This document shows, in pieces, positions 54,231 to 64,000 of a stretch of 64,000 nucleotides of DNA. A program made the translations under genes and the position numbers. The notes beneath the pieces were generated by a model. The model made no database searches and had not been told where the DNA came from. It saw only the letters and a list, made by a program, of their open reading frames with translations. Origin of the DNA: Rhynchopus euleeides (taxonomy: Eukaryota; Euglenozoa; Diplonemea; Diplonemida; Diplonemidae); NCBI GenBank assembly GCA_963210315.1, contig OY723265.1:1550001-1614000 (forward strand), given 5' to 3'. Within the stretch, counting starts at the first letter, position 1. Every line of letters starts with the position of its first letter.

Positions 54231-55771
54231 TAGGGAATCCGACTCCCTGTTTGTTCTAACGGAACCCTGTGTCCGAAAAAATCTTTTTGGCATATTTGGG
54301 CATCTACCCGGCACCCCCGGGTGAGAACCACCTCAAAAATGTGTTCCCACACACCTGTGACCCCAAAACTGACCGAAAACTCGCCCTACAGCCCGAAAAA
54401 TGCGGAAAAATGGGTGAAAAAGTGGGGTTCCCCCCTATTTCGCCATTTCAGGCAAAATGGCCATTTTTCGGGCTGTCGGGCCAAAAAATCGACGTCCTGG
54501 ACCCACCTATAGCATACCTAGGGCCCAAAAATGGTTTTTGGGTCATTTCCAACCTATTCCGGGCACTTTTACCACCTTTTTGGTGATTTTTTTGCTATTT
54601 TTCTGCTCAAAAACGTCGTTGGACCAACGTTGGATCCTCGTTGGACGCACTTTCGACCAGGTTCCAGGCCCATATTTGGCCACATATTGGTGAAAACCGC
54701 CGAAAAAGCACCCCAGGAGGTCCAATAGTACCGAACTTCCATCACAAAACTCACCCCACAACCCGAGAAAGGCGAAGAAATCGGGGTTTTCACCGATTTC
54801 ACCCTTCCAGGCATAATGGCCATTTTTCAGGAAAATCACGCCAAAAAATCGAAAATGTCGACATCCTGGACCCACATATAGCACAACTGGGGCCCAAAAA
54901 TAATTTTTGGGCCAATTCTAACCTGTTTTGGACACTTCTGCCACTGTTTTGGTGTACTTTTTGGTATTTTTCTGTCCAAAAACAAGGTCGGACGGAAGTC
55001 GGACGTAGGTCGGACGCACTTCGCACAACGTTCTGGGCCCACAGTTTGGTCGAATAATGGGTGAAAACCCCCGAAAAAGTACCCTGGGAGGTCCAATGGT
55101 ACCAAACTTCCACCACAACTACACCACAATGCTCGTAAATTTCGCAGGAACCCATTTCAAAATCACGCAGTTTTTCAAAGGGCGATATGGGCAGCTCTCC
55201 TTTTGAAAAACTGTGTGATTTTGAAATGGGTTTCTGCGAAATTTACGAGCATTGTGGTGTAGTTGTGGTGGAAGTTTGGTACCATTGGACCTCCCAGTGT
55301 ACTTTTTCGGGGGTTTTCACCCATTATTCGACCAAACTGTGGGCCCAGAACGTTGTGCGAAGTGCGTCCGACCTACGTCCGACTTACGTCCGACCTTGTT
55401 TTTGGACAGAAAAATACCAAAAAAATACACCAAAAAAGTGGCAGAAGTGTCCAAAACGGGTTAGAATTGGCCCAAAAATCATTTTTGGGCCCGAATGGTG
55501 CTATAGGTGGGTGTAAGATGGCGATTTTTTGGGTTATTTTTGGGGGTTTTTTCCAAAAATGGCCATTTTGGCCACAATGGCCAAAACCCACTTTTTCACC
55601 ATTTTTTCCGCATTTTTCGGACGCTGGGGTGTGTTTTCGGTCAGTTTTGGGGCCACATGTGTGTGGGAACACATTTTTGGGGTGTTTTCCATCCCGAGGT
55701 GCGGGGTAGATGCCCGAATATGCCAAAAAATATTTTTTCGGACATTTTTTAAACAGGAGTCGGATCCCCTA
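54231..55771. mobile_element. Element G: foldback element with long imperfect inverted arms
   Basis: The ends are TAGGGAATCCGACTCC and the inverse of TAGGGGATCCGACTCC; TA dinucleotides at 54231 and 55770 are the likely duplication. The arms meet at about 55170-55200, where CCATTTCAAAATCACGCAG faces its inverse. The left arm is longer because a diverged segment of about 370 bp is present twice (54440-54760, 54800-55110). No coding frame is credible. Such a palindrome would form a large hairpin. Confidence 0.88.
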
Positions 55772-55787
55772 AGGGGGGGGGGGGGGT

Positions 55788-56945
55788 TAGGGGGGGGTCA
55801 CTGCTAAGGAAAAGTGGTAGACAAACAGCAATTTTTCCGACACCCCCATTCCGACCCCCGGAGAGCCTATTTTTGGGTAGCTGTTGGCCGATATGTGGTG
55901 GAAAACAGGTTTTAGGCCTATTTCGGTGATTTTTGACACCCGGGAAGGCATTTTTCGCCCATTTTTTATTTTCCTACCAGAACTTGTACCTCGGGGTAGT
56001 AGCGTGGCTTCGTCATTTTTTGACTACAACCACTGGGAAGAGGCATTGTATCAAGTTCCGCAGACATATCGTCCAGGAGGTTCTCCTGGAGCTCAAGTAT
56101 GGTGAATTCATCCTGGTGGAGCCCGCTCTCCTCGGCGCGATCCATCAATTCAGCACCCCGTTTCCTTCCCAGGAAGCTGCGGATCTCGCCCTGTTTGTGG
56201 GCCAAGTATCTCCCGGAACGCTTCCTGGGCAGTTGTCTGGGGACGCGGTCGCTTCGCAAATGCGCGCACATCCTCTGCCGAGGGTACAGGGGGATTTCCC
56301 CACCTCAATATTCACTATTCCGCTTGCGGTGACCTGTGCGAGTGCAGTCACCGTTGAGGCTGTACACTGAAAGCGGCTGATCAGCTGTACTGTCATTGAC
56401 GAGAGGAGACCCTCCAGCCAGTCGTGCACCACACCTGTTTGAATTCGATCCACACCGACCTCGGCTCACGTCAGCACTAGGGTGCGAGCGCTGCAGTGGA
56501 GTATATGTTCGTACAGGGGCAACCGTGCCACCTGTGCTGCACCTTCACCATGGTGTGCTTCCGGTACAACAACCGGTAGGTACCTTCTTGTGCGATATCT
56601 GCGACCTGCAGCACCGCTATCTCACAGCAGGGCTTGCACCGCTGTTCCGATAGACTCCACAGGAACCTCTCGGCAGCTTTGAAGGGTTGAACAGAGCTTT
56701 TCTTGGCCCATTGCATGTTGATCACGATGAGACCTTGCCCACCGGGGGTGGGCTCGGTACAAGTTGTGGTATGGAAAATTAGGATGGGGTCTGAGAGGGT
56801 AACAAGGCCACAGATCATGTTGTAGTGGGGGTATTTCCGGGTTCCGACATATTCTGGACCGGTTTTTCATATTTTTTTGGCCCAAAAATGACCTCCGAGG
56901 GAAAGTGGAATTTTGGGGTTTGTCCCCCCCAGTGACCCCCCCCTA
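55788..56945. mobile_element. Element C: TA-flanked element with GGGGGGGTCACTG tips
   Basis: The left tip TAGGGGGGGTCACTGC is at 55788; the right tip is the inverse, ending TA at 56944-56945. Inverted similarity continues inward (AAAGTGG; CGGAG). A minus-strand frame at about 56271-55966 (SGRYLAHKQGEIRSFLGRKR; FTILELQENLLDDMSAELDT) looks protein-like but is short. No transposase is recognised. Confidence 0.75.
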
Positions 56946-57542
56946 GGGCAGTGCTCGCCGAATACGGGCATACGTATGCGTATTCATACGTATGCACGTA
57001 TGCAGATTTCGGAAAAACGCTTGCATACGTCTGTTAATACTTTTGCACTGTACGCTGCCAGGCAGGGCTTCCCCTACACATGCCACTCGTTGGTGCCTGC
57101 CCACTGTGCCTCCTGCTGTTCTGGCACGAACAACGTCGCTACTGTGCCCAAAAATGCCCGGAAACACATTTTTGGGACATATGCGCACCCAGAGAGCCAG
57201 ATTTGGCCGTTGGGGGAAAATCAGATTTTGGGTCCATCCGGGCCCAGTTACATGTACCAACTACTTTGGTACAGGAGCCAAGTGGGCCGTCGGGCCCGGC
57301 CCATACTTATGGGCTTTCCCCGACCCAAGGTACCAGGGGCCGAAACAAGGTACGTGGGCCCACTGCGTACTGAGAACCTAGCCCACAGGACGACAGGACG
57401 CGCACAGGCACCGGGCCCACTCTCCTCCACCTGTGACCTGCCAGCCGTATGCGTATTCGAGCCGTATGCGTATTCATACGTATGCACGTATGCAGATTTT
57501 GGGTTTTTCGAAGAATACGCGTATTCTGCAAGCACTGCCCTA
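56944..57542. mobile_element. Element D: GGGCAGTGCT-type MITE, 595 bp plus TA duplication
   Basis: TA, then GGGCAGTGCTCGCCGAATAC; the right end is the inverse of GGGCAGTGCTTGCAGAATAC, then TA. Inside each end are ATACGTATGCGTATTCATAC-type palindromic words. Its left TA is also the right TA of element C. Removing D leaves CCCCCCTAGGGGGG, so it landed on a TA between a C-run and a G-run. Confidence 0.85.
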
Positions 57543-57552
57543 GGGGGGGGGG

Positions 57553-59083
57553 TAGGGGTGGTCTTAAGCCCTTTAAAAACGTTAACCTGGCCAAAAAATC
57601 AAACTTTTGCGTACAACGACCAAAAAGTGACCCAAACCTGAAAATTCGACCCCCAGACGTCCGGAAATGCATCTGCGCCCGGTTTCGGGCGGTTTAGAGC
57701 CTCCAGAAGCACCTTACTTGCAATTCCAAAAAATGTACCACAAAGTTGTACCACACCACCCTCAGTCAGAAGGTCTCGATGGCTGATTCAAGCCCTTCCG
57801 TCACTATGTGGACCTCCGCACTCTCGCACAGATGCCCGAGTGCGTACGAGGAACAACCACTCGCCTTCAGCGGCAAGAGACACAGAAGGCCGTACTCTCA
57901 TGATAATTTTCTTTGGTCGAAGATGGTACAACTATACGGCCACAGGTTGGTGCAGGTGGTGCCACATAGACATAATCGCCAGAGGGCGGGCTGCCGCCTG
58001 GCCACCCCAGAGCGAAGGCCTCAACGTGTATTAGTGGGAAACAAAACGGGAGGGTGGGGAGGGCATTGTGGTGGCTTCCCACTCGATGCACACAACTGAA
58101 CACAAAAGACGCTGCTGCGGGGGGAGGGAGCCGTGCAGCCGTCAGACTCTGCGGTACGTTGAACAACGGAGTATACCCAGGTGCGCAGGCGGGACTGCCG
58201 CAACCACTGGATATGCCAACCATGGGATCTGTGTGAACACAACACACGGATCGAACTGTGCCTGGAAATCAAAGGCACCGAGTGTGCTTTGGATGTGGGC
58301 TATGACAGAAGTGTGGGGGGCTCTGCCCGTTCGTGCGTAGCTGCCTGGACAGCCGAGTTGCGCCCCCTCGTCCTTGTTGTACGGCTTGAACTTTGACATT
58401 GTAGTCTTCAGCCTTTCATACAACCTCAAGGGGGTCTTCGGTGCACTGCTGATGTCTGGTACCAGTCTATGTTCCCTTCTTCACGGTCATTGGATGGCTC
58501 ACTGCCACCATCACTGTCACTGGCCCAAGAACATCAGCACACAGATTCTGACACAAGTGATTTCGCAAGTGGCACAGTGCTCCTCTGTTGCTCGATATGC
58601 CTGCAGTTGATGCACTGCCAGTCCGATCAGCGATTCTCCCGCATCGAGTAGAGATGCAACCGATGCGCCTGAAGGTCTGAAGGGGCTGGAAACATGCCCC
58701 TCCTCTAGTTCCTATGACCCCTTGTTTCCGGTGATACTTTTCTACTGTCTCGCATGTCACACCGCAAACAGGGTGTCGTCATGTTGCACTTTTGACCCCA
58801 CGTATCGTCGGGTAGCACGGTTGGCAATACCGCTGACTGGATCACTGCGAGACATGATGATTTGCGATTCTGCCTTCTGCCCAGGGGGGGCTGAGGTACA
58901 GCTTTGTGGTACATTTTTACGGAACACGACTAAACTGCTCAGAAGTGCTCAAAAGTGCCCAAAACCGGGCGGAATTGTGTTTCTGGGGTCCCAGGGGTCA
59001 TATTTTCAGGTTTGGTGACGTTTTTGGCCCCCAGACGCCGATGGTGAAAAATTGGCCAGGTTAACAGCTTAAGACCACCCCTA
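57553..59083. mobile_element. Element B: TA-flanked element with GGGGTGGTCTTAAG tips
   Basis: Left TAGGGGTGGTCTTAAGCC; right is the inverse, ending CTTAAGACCACCCCTA. The inverted arms of about 180-200 bp share GTTAACCTGGCCAA, AAACCTGAAAAT, and TGTACCACAAAG against its inverse. Short frames inside contain Trp/Cys-rich stretches (WYNYTATGWCRWC at about 57920; RRDCRNHWICQPWDLCEH at about 58187) that could be exons of a zinc-binding transposase tail, which is weak inference. Confidence 0.78.
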
Positions 59084-59610
59084 GGGGGGGGGGGGGAACA
59101 GGGGCTGCACGGTGGCCTGGTCAGCTGACTGACCAGGTTTTGACCAGGTCCAAATCTGACCAGGTCATGACCAAATCTGACCTGGTCATGACCAGGTATG
59201 ACCTGGTCATGACCATGTCATACCTGGTCATGACCAGGTCATTTTCACCCATTTTAACCGGGGGGGGAACATGTTGAGTGGCCAAGCAGGGGGAACAATT
59301 CGCATATTCCGGACTCTCTCCGGCCGTTGTGGAAAGTATGGGTCAAAAGGGTTCAACCATACCCCGAGTCGAGAAAGAAGTCGAAGCTTGAATCATGTTG
59401 GACACAAGGGGAAAATGGTCAAAATTGGCCCAAAATTACCAAAAAAAATGAGGCCCCCTGCCCAGGTTCCCTGCCCACCTGGACGCACTCAAGTGCCTCA
59501 CACCGGGTCCCTCCCCCTGGTGGTATCCCAAAAAAGTGTCGAGGAGGTCTGCATCATCCCAGGCCACGCAGAAGGCGTCGAAGGGCCGCCAAGGGTGGTG
59601 TGGAGGAGAA

Positions 59611-60357
59611 GGACGCAGGGCCCAACACCCTGCTCTCCTTCGTCAAGCTTTACATTGAAAAGCGGAAGGGCGGCGGGCTGTTTCACAGCAGCCTCGCGGC
59701 GCTGTTTGAAAAGCCATCGCACCACCCACTGACAAGGAGTGGGGCAGGAAGCTGACACAGAGTGAAGAGGCCGACAAGAACAAGGCCAAGACACTGCCCG
59801 CAGTCTACTCCATGCGTGTCTCTGGCAACACGCGTCGGAGCGGCATGAAGCGCCTCACGAGCGCCGACAAGAACTCGTCCGAGTACGAGGTGCTGACGGA
59901 AGCGGGGTGCTCGGATGAGGTGCTGGGAACCGATATGAAGAGGCTACCCACCGCTCAGAGCGCGGTGGGCAGTACTTCTTCGAAGGCAGCTGATAAACAA
60001 CTGATCCCGAACGACGGATCGGTCATGACTGTCACGGTCATGAGGGACCTGCCCTACAAGAGCGAGGTTCCGAATGGTCTGCACGCCCGAACGTTCATTG
60101 TGGCGGTGGGGGCAACACCACAGGCAACGCAGGGGCAGGGTGTCGTGAACATCGACATCCAGTTGGTGAACGCGGTGATGAGGCAGGCGGTGGTGACAAA
60201 GAAGCCCGACCAGTGGGCGTGCCTCAACGTCGCCGTGAGTGACAACGACAAGGATGCTGACCCCGCTGGACCCGCTGGACCCGAGCATCCCGATGCAAGC
60301 GAGGACGAGGAGGACGAGAGTCCCATCGGCAGTGCCGTAACGGTTGACCACATCTGA
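59611..60357 (+). pseudogene. Element E frame 1, interrupted by one frameshift
   Basis: An upstream frame reads NTLLSFVKLYIEKRKGGGLF and HSSLAALFEK. The frame then shifts by one base at the A-run near 59710, and the second frame continues TDKEWGRKLTQSEEADKNK, with the first ATG at 59812, to TGA at 60357. The second part has a plausible compact domain (GLHARTFIVAVGATPQATQG; VVTKKPDQWACLNVAVSD) and an acidic tail. A single missing A would explain it, by mutation or by sequencing error. Just upstream of 59611 the first frame carries an Arg-rich stretch. Family unknown. Confidence 0.5.
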
Positions 60358-60524
60358 TTGTGACACTTTTCAAAGGGGGTCTTCGCTACGGGGTGATCGT
60401 CAGTGCATTTTGGTGCCTTTCCTGTTGAATTGGCTGAAAACTGACGAAGATTGACGAAGGATAACGACTCAGCGAAGACCCCCAAAGAGTGTAAAAGAAT
60501 GGAGAAGGGAGTACCCTGCCTTGA

Positions 60525-61019
60525 ATGCCTCAGGACCCTCAGGATCCTCAGAACTGCCACCTATTTGCTCTCTCCGACGAAGCGTTCGAGAGGGAGAATG
60601 GGGAGAGGGAATTGCGGGCCAGGACAACATCTGCTCGTTTCCGGGAGAGGGACCTGATGGTGTTCGAGCTGGCAACCTATGCCCCCGCGCCAGTTTCGGC
60701 AACGACCCCGCAAGAATCTTCGTGTACCCTCTTGCAATACAATGTCATGTCGTTGTGCGGGAAGTGCATGACAGCGGGTCCAGTATGGATGCAAAACTTC
60801 GATTCGTTTCGGCACCGTCTCAGGACTCTCGGTAGCAGTCGGGTAACCCCTGTCGGCCCGATCGATTCGCTCGGCAAGTGTTCCGATGGCTGGTTACTGA
60901 CTGGCGATGCTGCCTGCAACACGCGGTGGTCTCCGTATTTGCCTCTGCGACAAGCAGCCGCCAATCCACACCCAGGATGCGAAGGACGGCGTGTTAGGCA
61001 AGGCAGCACTGGCCTGTGA
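60525..61019 (+). CDS. Element E frame 2, about 164 residues, unknown
   Basis: From ATG: LFALSDEAFERENGERELRA, then RTTSARFRERDLMVFELATY, a Cys-containing middle (YNVMSLCGKCMTAGPVWMQN) and FDSFRHRLRTLG. An overlapping frame (from 60907) encodes a strongly acidic stretch near 61025-61080. The real protein may be spliced across them. No recognised family. Confidence 0.4.
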   Translation: MPQDPQDPQNCHLFALSDEAFERENGERELRARTTSARFRERDLMVFELATYAPAPVSATTPQESSCTLLQYNVMSLCGKCMTAGPVWMQNFDSFRHRLRTLGSSRVTPVGPIDSLGKCSDGWLLTGDAACNTRWSPYLPLRQAAANPHPGCEGRRVRQGSTGL

Positions 61020-61528
61020 AGCCGACGACGACAACGAAGATCCCGAAGAAGAGGAAGAAGGAGAAGAATGTGAAGAAGCGGAAGAAGGCAGAAAGCTGCT
61101 GATCATGAAGTTTCGTCGCCGACCCCACCCTCCCCTCGCCCGCCACCCCCCTGCACTGCAGCATATTTTATTGGTAATTTTGGGCCAATTTTGACCATTT
61201 TCCCCTTGTGTCCAACATGATTCAAGCTTCGACTTCTTTCTCGACTCGGGGTATGGTTGAACCCTTTTGACCCATACTTTCCACAACGGCCGGAGAGAGT
61301 CCGGAATATGCGAATTGTTCCCCCTGCTTGGCCACTCAACATGTTCCCCCCGGTTAAAATAGGTGAAAATGACCTGGTCATGACCAGGTATGACATGGTC
61401 ATGACCAGGTCATACCTGGTCAATGACCAGGTATGACCTGGTCAAGATTTGACCAGGTTTTGACCTGGTCAGGGTCTGACCAGGCCACCGTGTGGGGTAA
61501 TTTTCTGGGGGGTCGTGAACGTCGGGGG

Positions 61529-62220
61529 CACGGTGGGATCTTGTAAATTTTACATGTATAACTACAAGTATAATACATGTATTATACATGTATAATACTT
61601 GCATGTCAACTATTATACATGTATAATACATGTATATGCCTGAAATATACATGTAAAATACATGTATATCAAGTAAAAATACATGTATAATACTTGCATG
61701 TCAACTATTATACATGTATTTTTACTTGATATACATGTATTTTACATGTATATTTCAGGCATTTACATGTATTTTACATGTATAATACTTGTCATGCAAG
61801 TATTATACATGTAAAATACTTGCATGACAAGTAAAATACTTGCATGCAAGTAAAATACATGTATTTTACTTGCATGCAAGTATTTTACTTGTCATGCAAG
61901 TATTATACATGTATTTTACTTGTCATGCAAGTATTTTACTTGTATAATACTTGCATGACAAGTATTATACATGTAAAATACATGTAAATGCCTGAAATAT
62001 ACATGTAAAATGCATGTATATCAAGTAAAAATACAAGTATAATAGTTGACATGCAAGTATTATACTTGTATTTTTACTTGATATACATGTATTTTACATG
62101 TATATTTCAGGCATATACATGTATTATACATGTATAATAGTTGACATGCAAGTATTATACATGTATAATACATGTATATACTTGTAGTTATACATGTAAA
62201 ATTTACAAGATCCCACCGTG
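61529..62220. mobile_element. Element F2: uninterrupted copy of the CACGGTGGGATC-type element
   Basis: Same tips as F1 (CACGGTGGGATCTTGTAAAT, inverted at 62220) and the same interior of ACATGT/GCATGC/CAAGTA palindromic words, but without insertion N. Flanked by GGGG on both sides, so the duplication length cannot be read here. It starts 36 bases after element E ends. Confidence 0.93.
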
Positions 62221-62480
62221 GGGGGGGGGGGGTAGGGGGGGGGGGGGCTGGCGTGCAGGGTGCAGGCAGCGCGCGCAAATGCGACCTGTTTCCGGGTGCC
62301 CACGCGCTCCCGGCGACCGTGCACCCTGGGTGCACGGGTTTGGGCTGAATCTGGGTGACGTACGAGTAGGGCTCCCACCCTGAAAATGGGCTATCTGCAG
62401 TCACTCCAGTGACCTGACATCACCTGAAAGTGACCCAAAAGTGCGGAATCTTCGACTCGCGGAATCGCGATTGACCCCTT
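62221..62480. other. Spacer between F2 and the 190-bp tandem array
   Basis: It begins with two G-runs joined by TA, then unique GC-rich sequence with GTGCACCCTGGGTGCAC palindromes (about 62318). No gene seen. Confidence 0.5.
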
Positions 62481-63690
62481 CCATTGCACTCTTTGGGCTC
62501 TGTGCGGATCGTAGTGGGGTCACACTGTGGGTCTAGGTGCCAAGCTTCACCCATGAAATGTGGGTCTAGTTCAGGGGCTGGTCATAGGAGACTGTGACTG
62601 GGAGGCCGAGAGTCAGCCAGCCCACCCACCCAGCGGGACCCCCTCCTCGGGTGTTCCGAAACCCCCTTCTTTTGAATATTTGGAATCTGTGCGCATCGTA
62701 GTGGGGTCACTTTGTAGGTCTAGGTGACAAACTTTGTCCATGAAATGTGGCTCTGGTTCAGGGGCTGGTCATGGGTGAAGGTGACTGGGAGTAACACACC
62801 ATGCCACCCCACCCAGCCACCCACCCAGCGGGACCCCCTCCTCGGGTGTTCCAAAACCCCGTTCTTTTGAACGTTTGAAACTTTTGCGGATCGTAGTGGG
62901 GTCATTTTATAGGTCTATGTGGCAAAAATCGTCCATGAAATGTGCCTCTGGTTCAGGGGCTGGTCCGAAGAGAAAGTGACTGAGGTAGCCACACGGCCGA
63001 GAGTCAGCCAGCCCACCCACCCAGCGGGACCCCCTCCGCGGGTGTTCCAAAACCCCTTTCTTTTGAACGTTTGGAATTTGTGCGGATCACAGTGGGGTCA
63101 CTTTGGTGGTGTGCGAGCCAAGTTTCACCCATGAAACACGGGTCTGGTTCAGGGGCTGGTCAGCGTGGCTGGGAGGCAGTCAGCCCACACCCACCTACCC
63201 ACCCAGTGGGACCCCCTCCTCGGGTGTTCCAAAACCCCGTTCTTTTGAACGTTTGAAACTTTTGCGGATCGTAGTGGGGTCACTTTGGTGGTCTAGGTGC
63301 CCAGCTTCACCCATGAAAAAGCGGTCTGGTTCAGGGGCTGGTTATGGGTGAAGGGTGGCTGGGTGACACACACCATGACACCCCACCCACCCAGCGGGAC
63401 CCCCTCCTCGGGTGTTCCAAAACCTCTTTCTTTTGAACGTTTGGAATTTGTGCGGATCACAGTGGGGTCACTTTGATGGTGTGTGAGCCAAGTATCACCC
63501 ATGAAACACGGGTCTGGTTCAGGGACTGGTCGTGGGGGTGTCTGGGAGGCAGCCAGTCCACTACACCCCACCTACCCACCCAGCGGGACCCCCCCCTCGG
63601 ATTTTCCAAAAACCCGTTCTTTTGAACGTTTGGAATCTGTGCGGATCGCGATGGGGTCATTTTGGCCATGGGGTGCCCATTTACACCTAT
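62480..63690. repeat. Tandem repeat of about 190 bp, about 7 copies
   Basis: The landmark GCGGATC followed by GTGGGGTCA-type sequence recurs at about 62504, 62694, 62886, 63082, 63264, 63452 and 63641 (spacing 182-196). Each unit also has GGTTCAGGGGCTGGTC, CCCAGCGGGACCCCC and TTCTTTTGAACGTTTG. A single dispersed copy of the landmark lies at about 25111. Confidence 0.93.
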
Positions 63691-64000
63691 TACTGGGAAA
63701 CATCAATTGGGTGAAAGTACCACCTCCTGACCCCCCCCCCCCCCCCTCCCGAGTCGGGAGGGGGGTCGGGTAGGGGGGGTACCCCCCCTCGTGACCCCCC
63801 CCCCCCCCCCCCCCCTGGTAGGGTGCCCGACCAGGGGGTGGGGGGTCACCCAAAATTTCGAGGAAATCCTGGTGTCACCCTGAAAACCTGGGTCGCCAGC
63901 CTGACCTCAGCCCGCGGGGAGCCCCCCCTCTACCCCCCCCCCCCCCGGAGGAAATCCGTGAACTACCAAAAATCCTTACCCCAGGGCCTGGGAGGGAAAC
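63691..64000. other. C/G-run-rich right edge
   Basis: It holds C17-C22 runs, and TAGGGGGGGTACCCCCCC at about 63770, reminiscent of the element tips elsewhere. A further element probably begins or ends here, but its partner lies outside the window. Confidence 0.45.

Larger units (their letters stand above)
59108..61492. mobile_element. Element E: CACGGTGGCCTGGTCAG-type transposon with about 335-bp inverted repeats
   Basis: Tips CACGGTGGCCTGGTCAG are inverted at 59108 and 61492, and TG flanks both sides. The outer 150 bp of each arm is built of TGACCTGGTCA/TGACCAGGTCA words; the inner part (CAACATGTTGAG equivalents, GTCGAGAAAGAAGTCG, CCAAAATTACCAA) is nearly identical between arms. The 1.7-kb interior holds several protein-like frames on the plus strand. 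No known transposase motif is seen. It is the only element here large enough to look autonomous. Confidence 0.9.

Noticed and set aside
57900-58400. PiggyBac-like zinc tail in element B (WCRWC and CRNHWICQPWDLC)
   Set aside because: The two pieces need an unproven splice, and the flanking duplication is TA rather than TTAA; kept only as a remark.

Overview
This window is nuclear DNA of a GC-rich unicellular eukaryote. The seven genes with recognisable exons or products are Sec24, a C2/SAM-domain protein, V-ATPase subunit d, mitochondrial uL13, the pentafunctional AROM protein, a membrane-anchored mitochondrial cyclophilin-like protein and a 79-residue three-exon protein. All 14 introns I could place begin GTATG and end YAG, and 12 lie in phase 0. 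Several start codons sit 2-9 bases after a YAG, as expected for trans-splice acceptors or very short 5'-UTR introns. AROM, a LINE carrying a 2A motif, and the possible trans-splicing suit a free-living protist such as a euglenozoan (diplonemid-like) or an alveolate. I cannot settle the lineage from sequence alone.

Layout. 1-2.6 kb: 3' part of Sec24. 2.8-10.2 kb: non-LTR retrotransposon on the minus strand with a (GA)n tail, an ORF2 (2A motif, endonuclease, reverse transcriptase, zinc fingers) and a 5'-truncated ORF1. 10.2-15.6 kb: a 41-bp satellite with several higher-order structures, broken by a 0.3-kb insertion. 15.6-19.3 kb: gene-free DNA with a 200-base assembly gap. 19.4-22.6 kb: C2/SAM protein. 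23.3-24.3 kb: small inverted-repeat element. 26.5-29.0 kb: V-ATPase d. 31.0-33.4 kb: three DNA elements nested inside one another. 34-54 kb: the gene-rich part (uL13m, hypothetical, AROM, cyclophilin-like, small protein, 956-residue protein). 54.2-62.2 kb: six inverted-repeat elements placed almost end to end. 62.5-63.7 kb: tandem repeat of about 190 bp.

The genes are ordinary single-copy housekeeping or lineage genes with no operon logic; adjacent ones share no pathway. The novelty is in the mobile DNA. First, ORF1 and ORF2 of the LINE lie in one frame separated by a single TGA, and a perfect 2A motif (DIETNPGP) sits between that TGA and the endonuclease with no ATG in between. This suggests stop readthrough followed by ribosome skipping. 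Second, a set of inverted-repeat elements inserts at TA dinucleotides, has G-run tips, and appears to use the G-run ends of earlier elements as targets, building nests and chains. One nested insertion carries its own proof, because the intact opposite terminal repeat shows the empty site.
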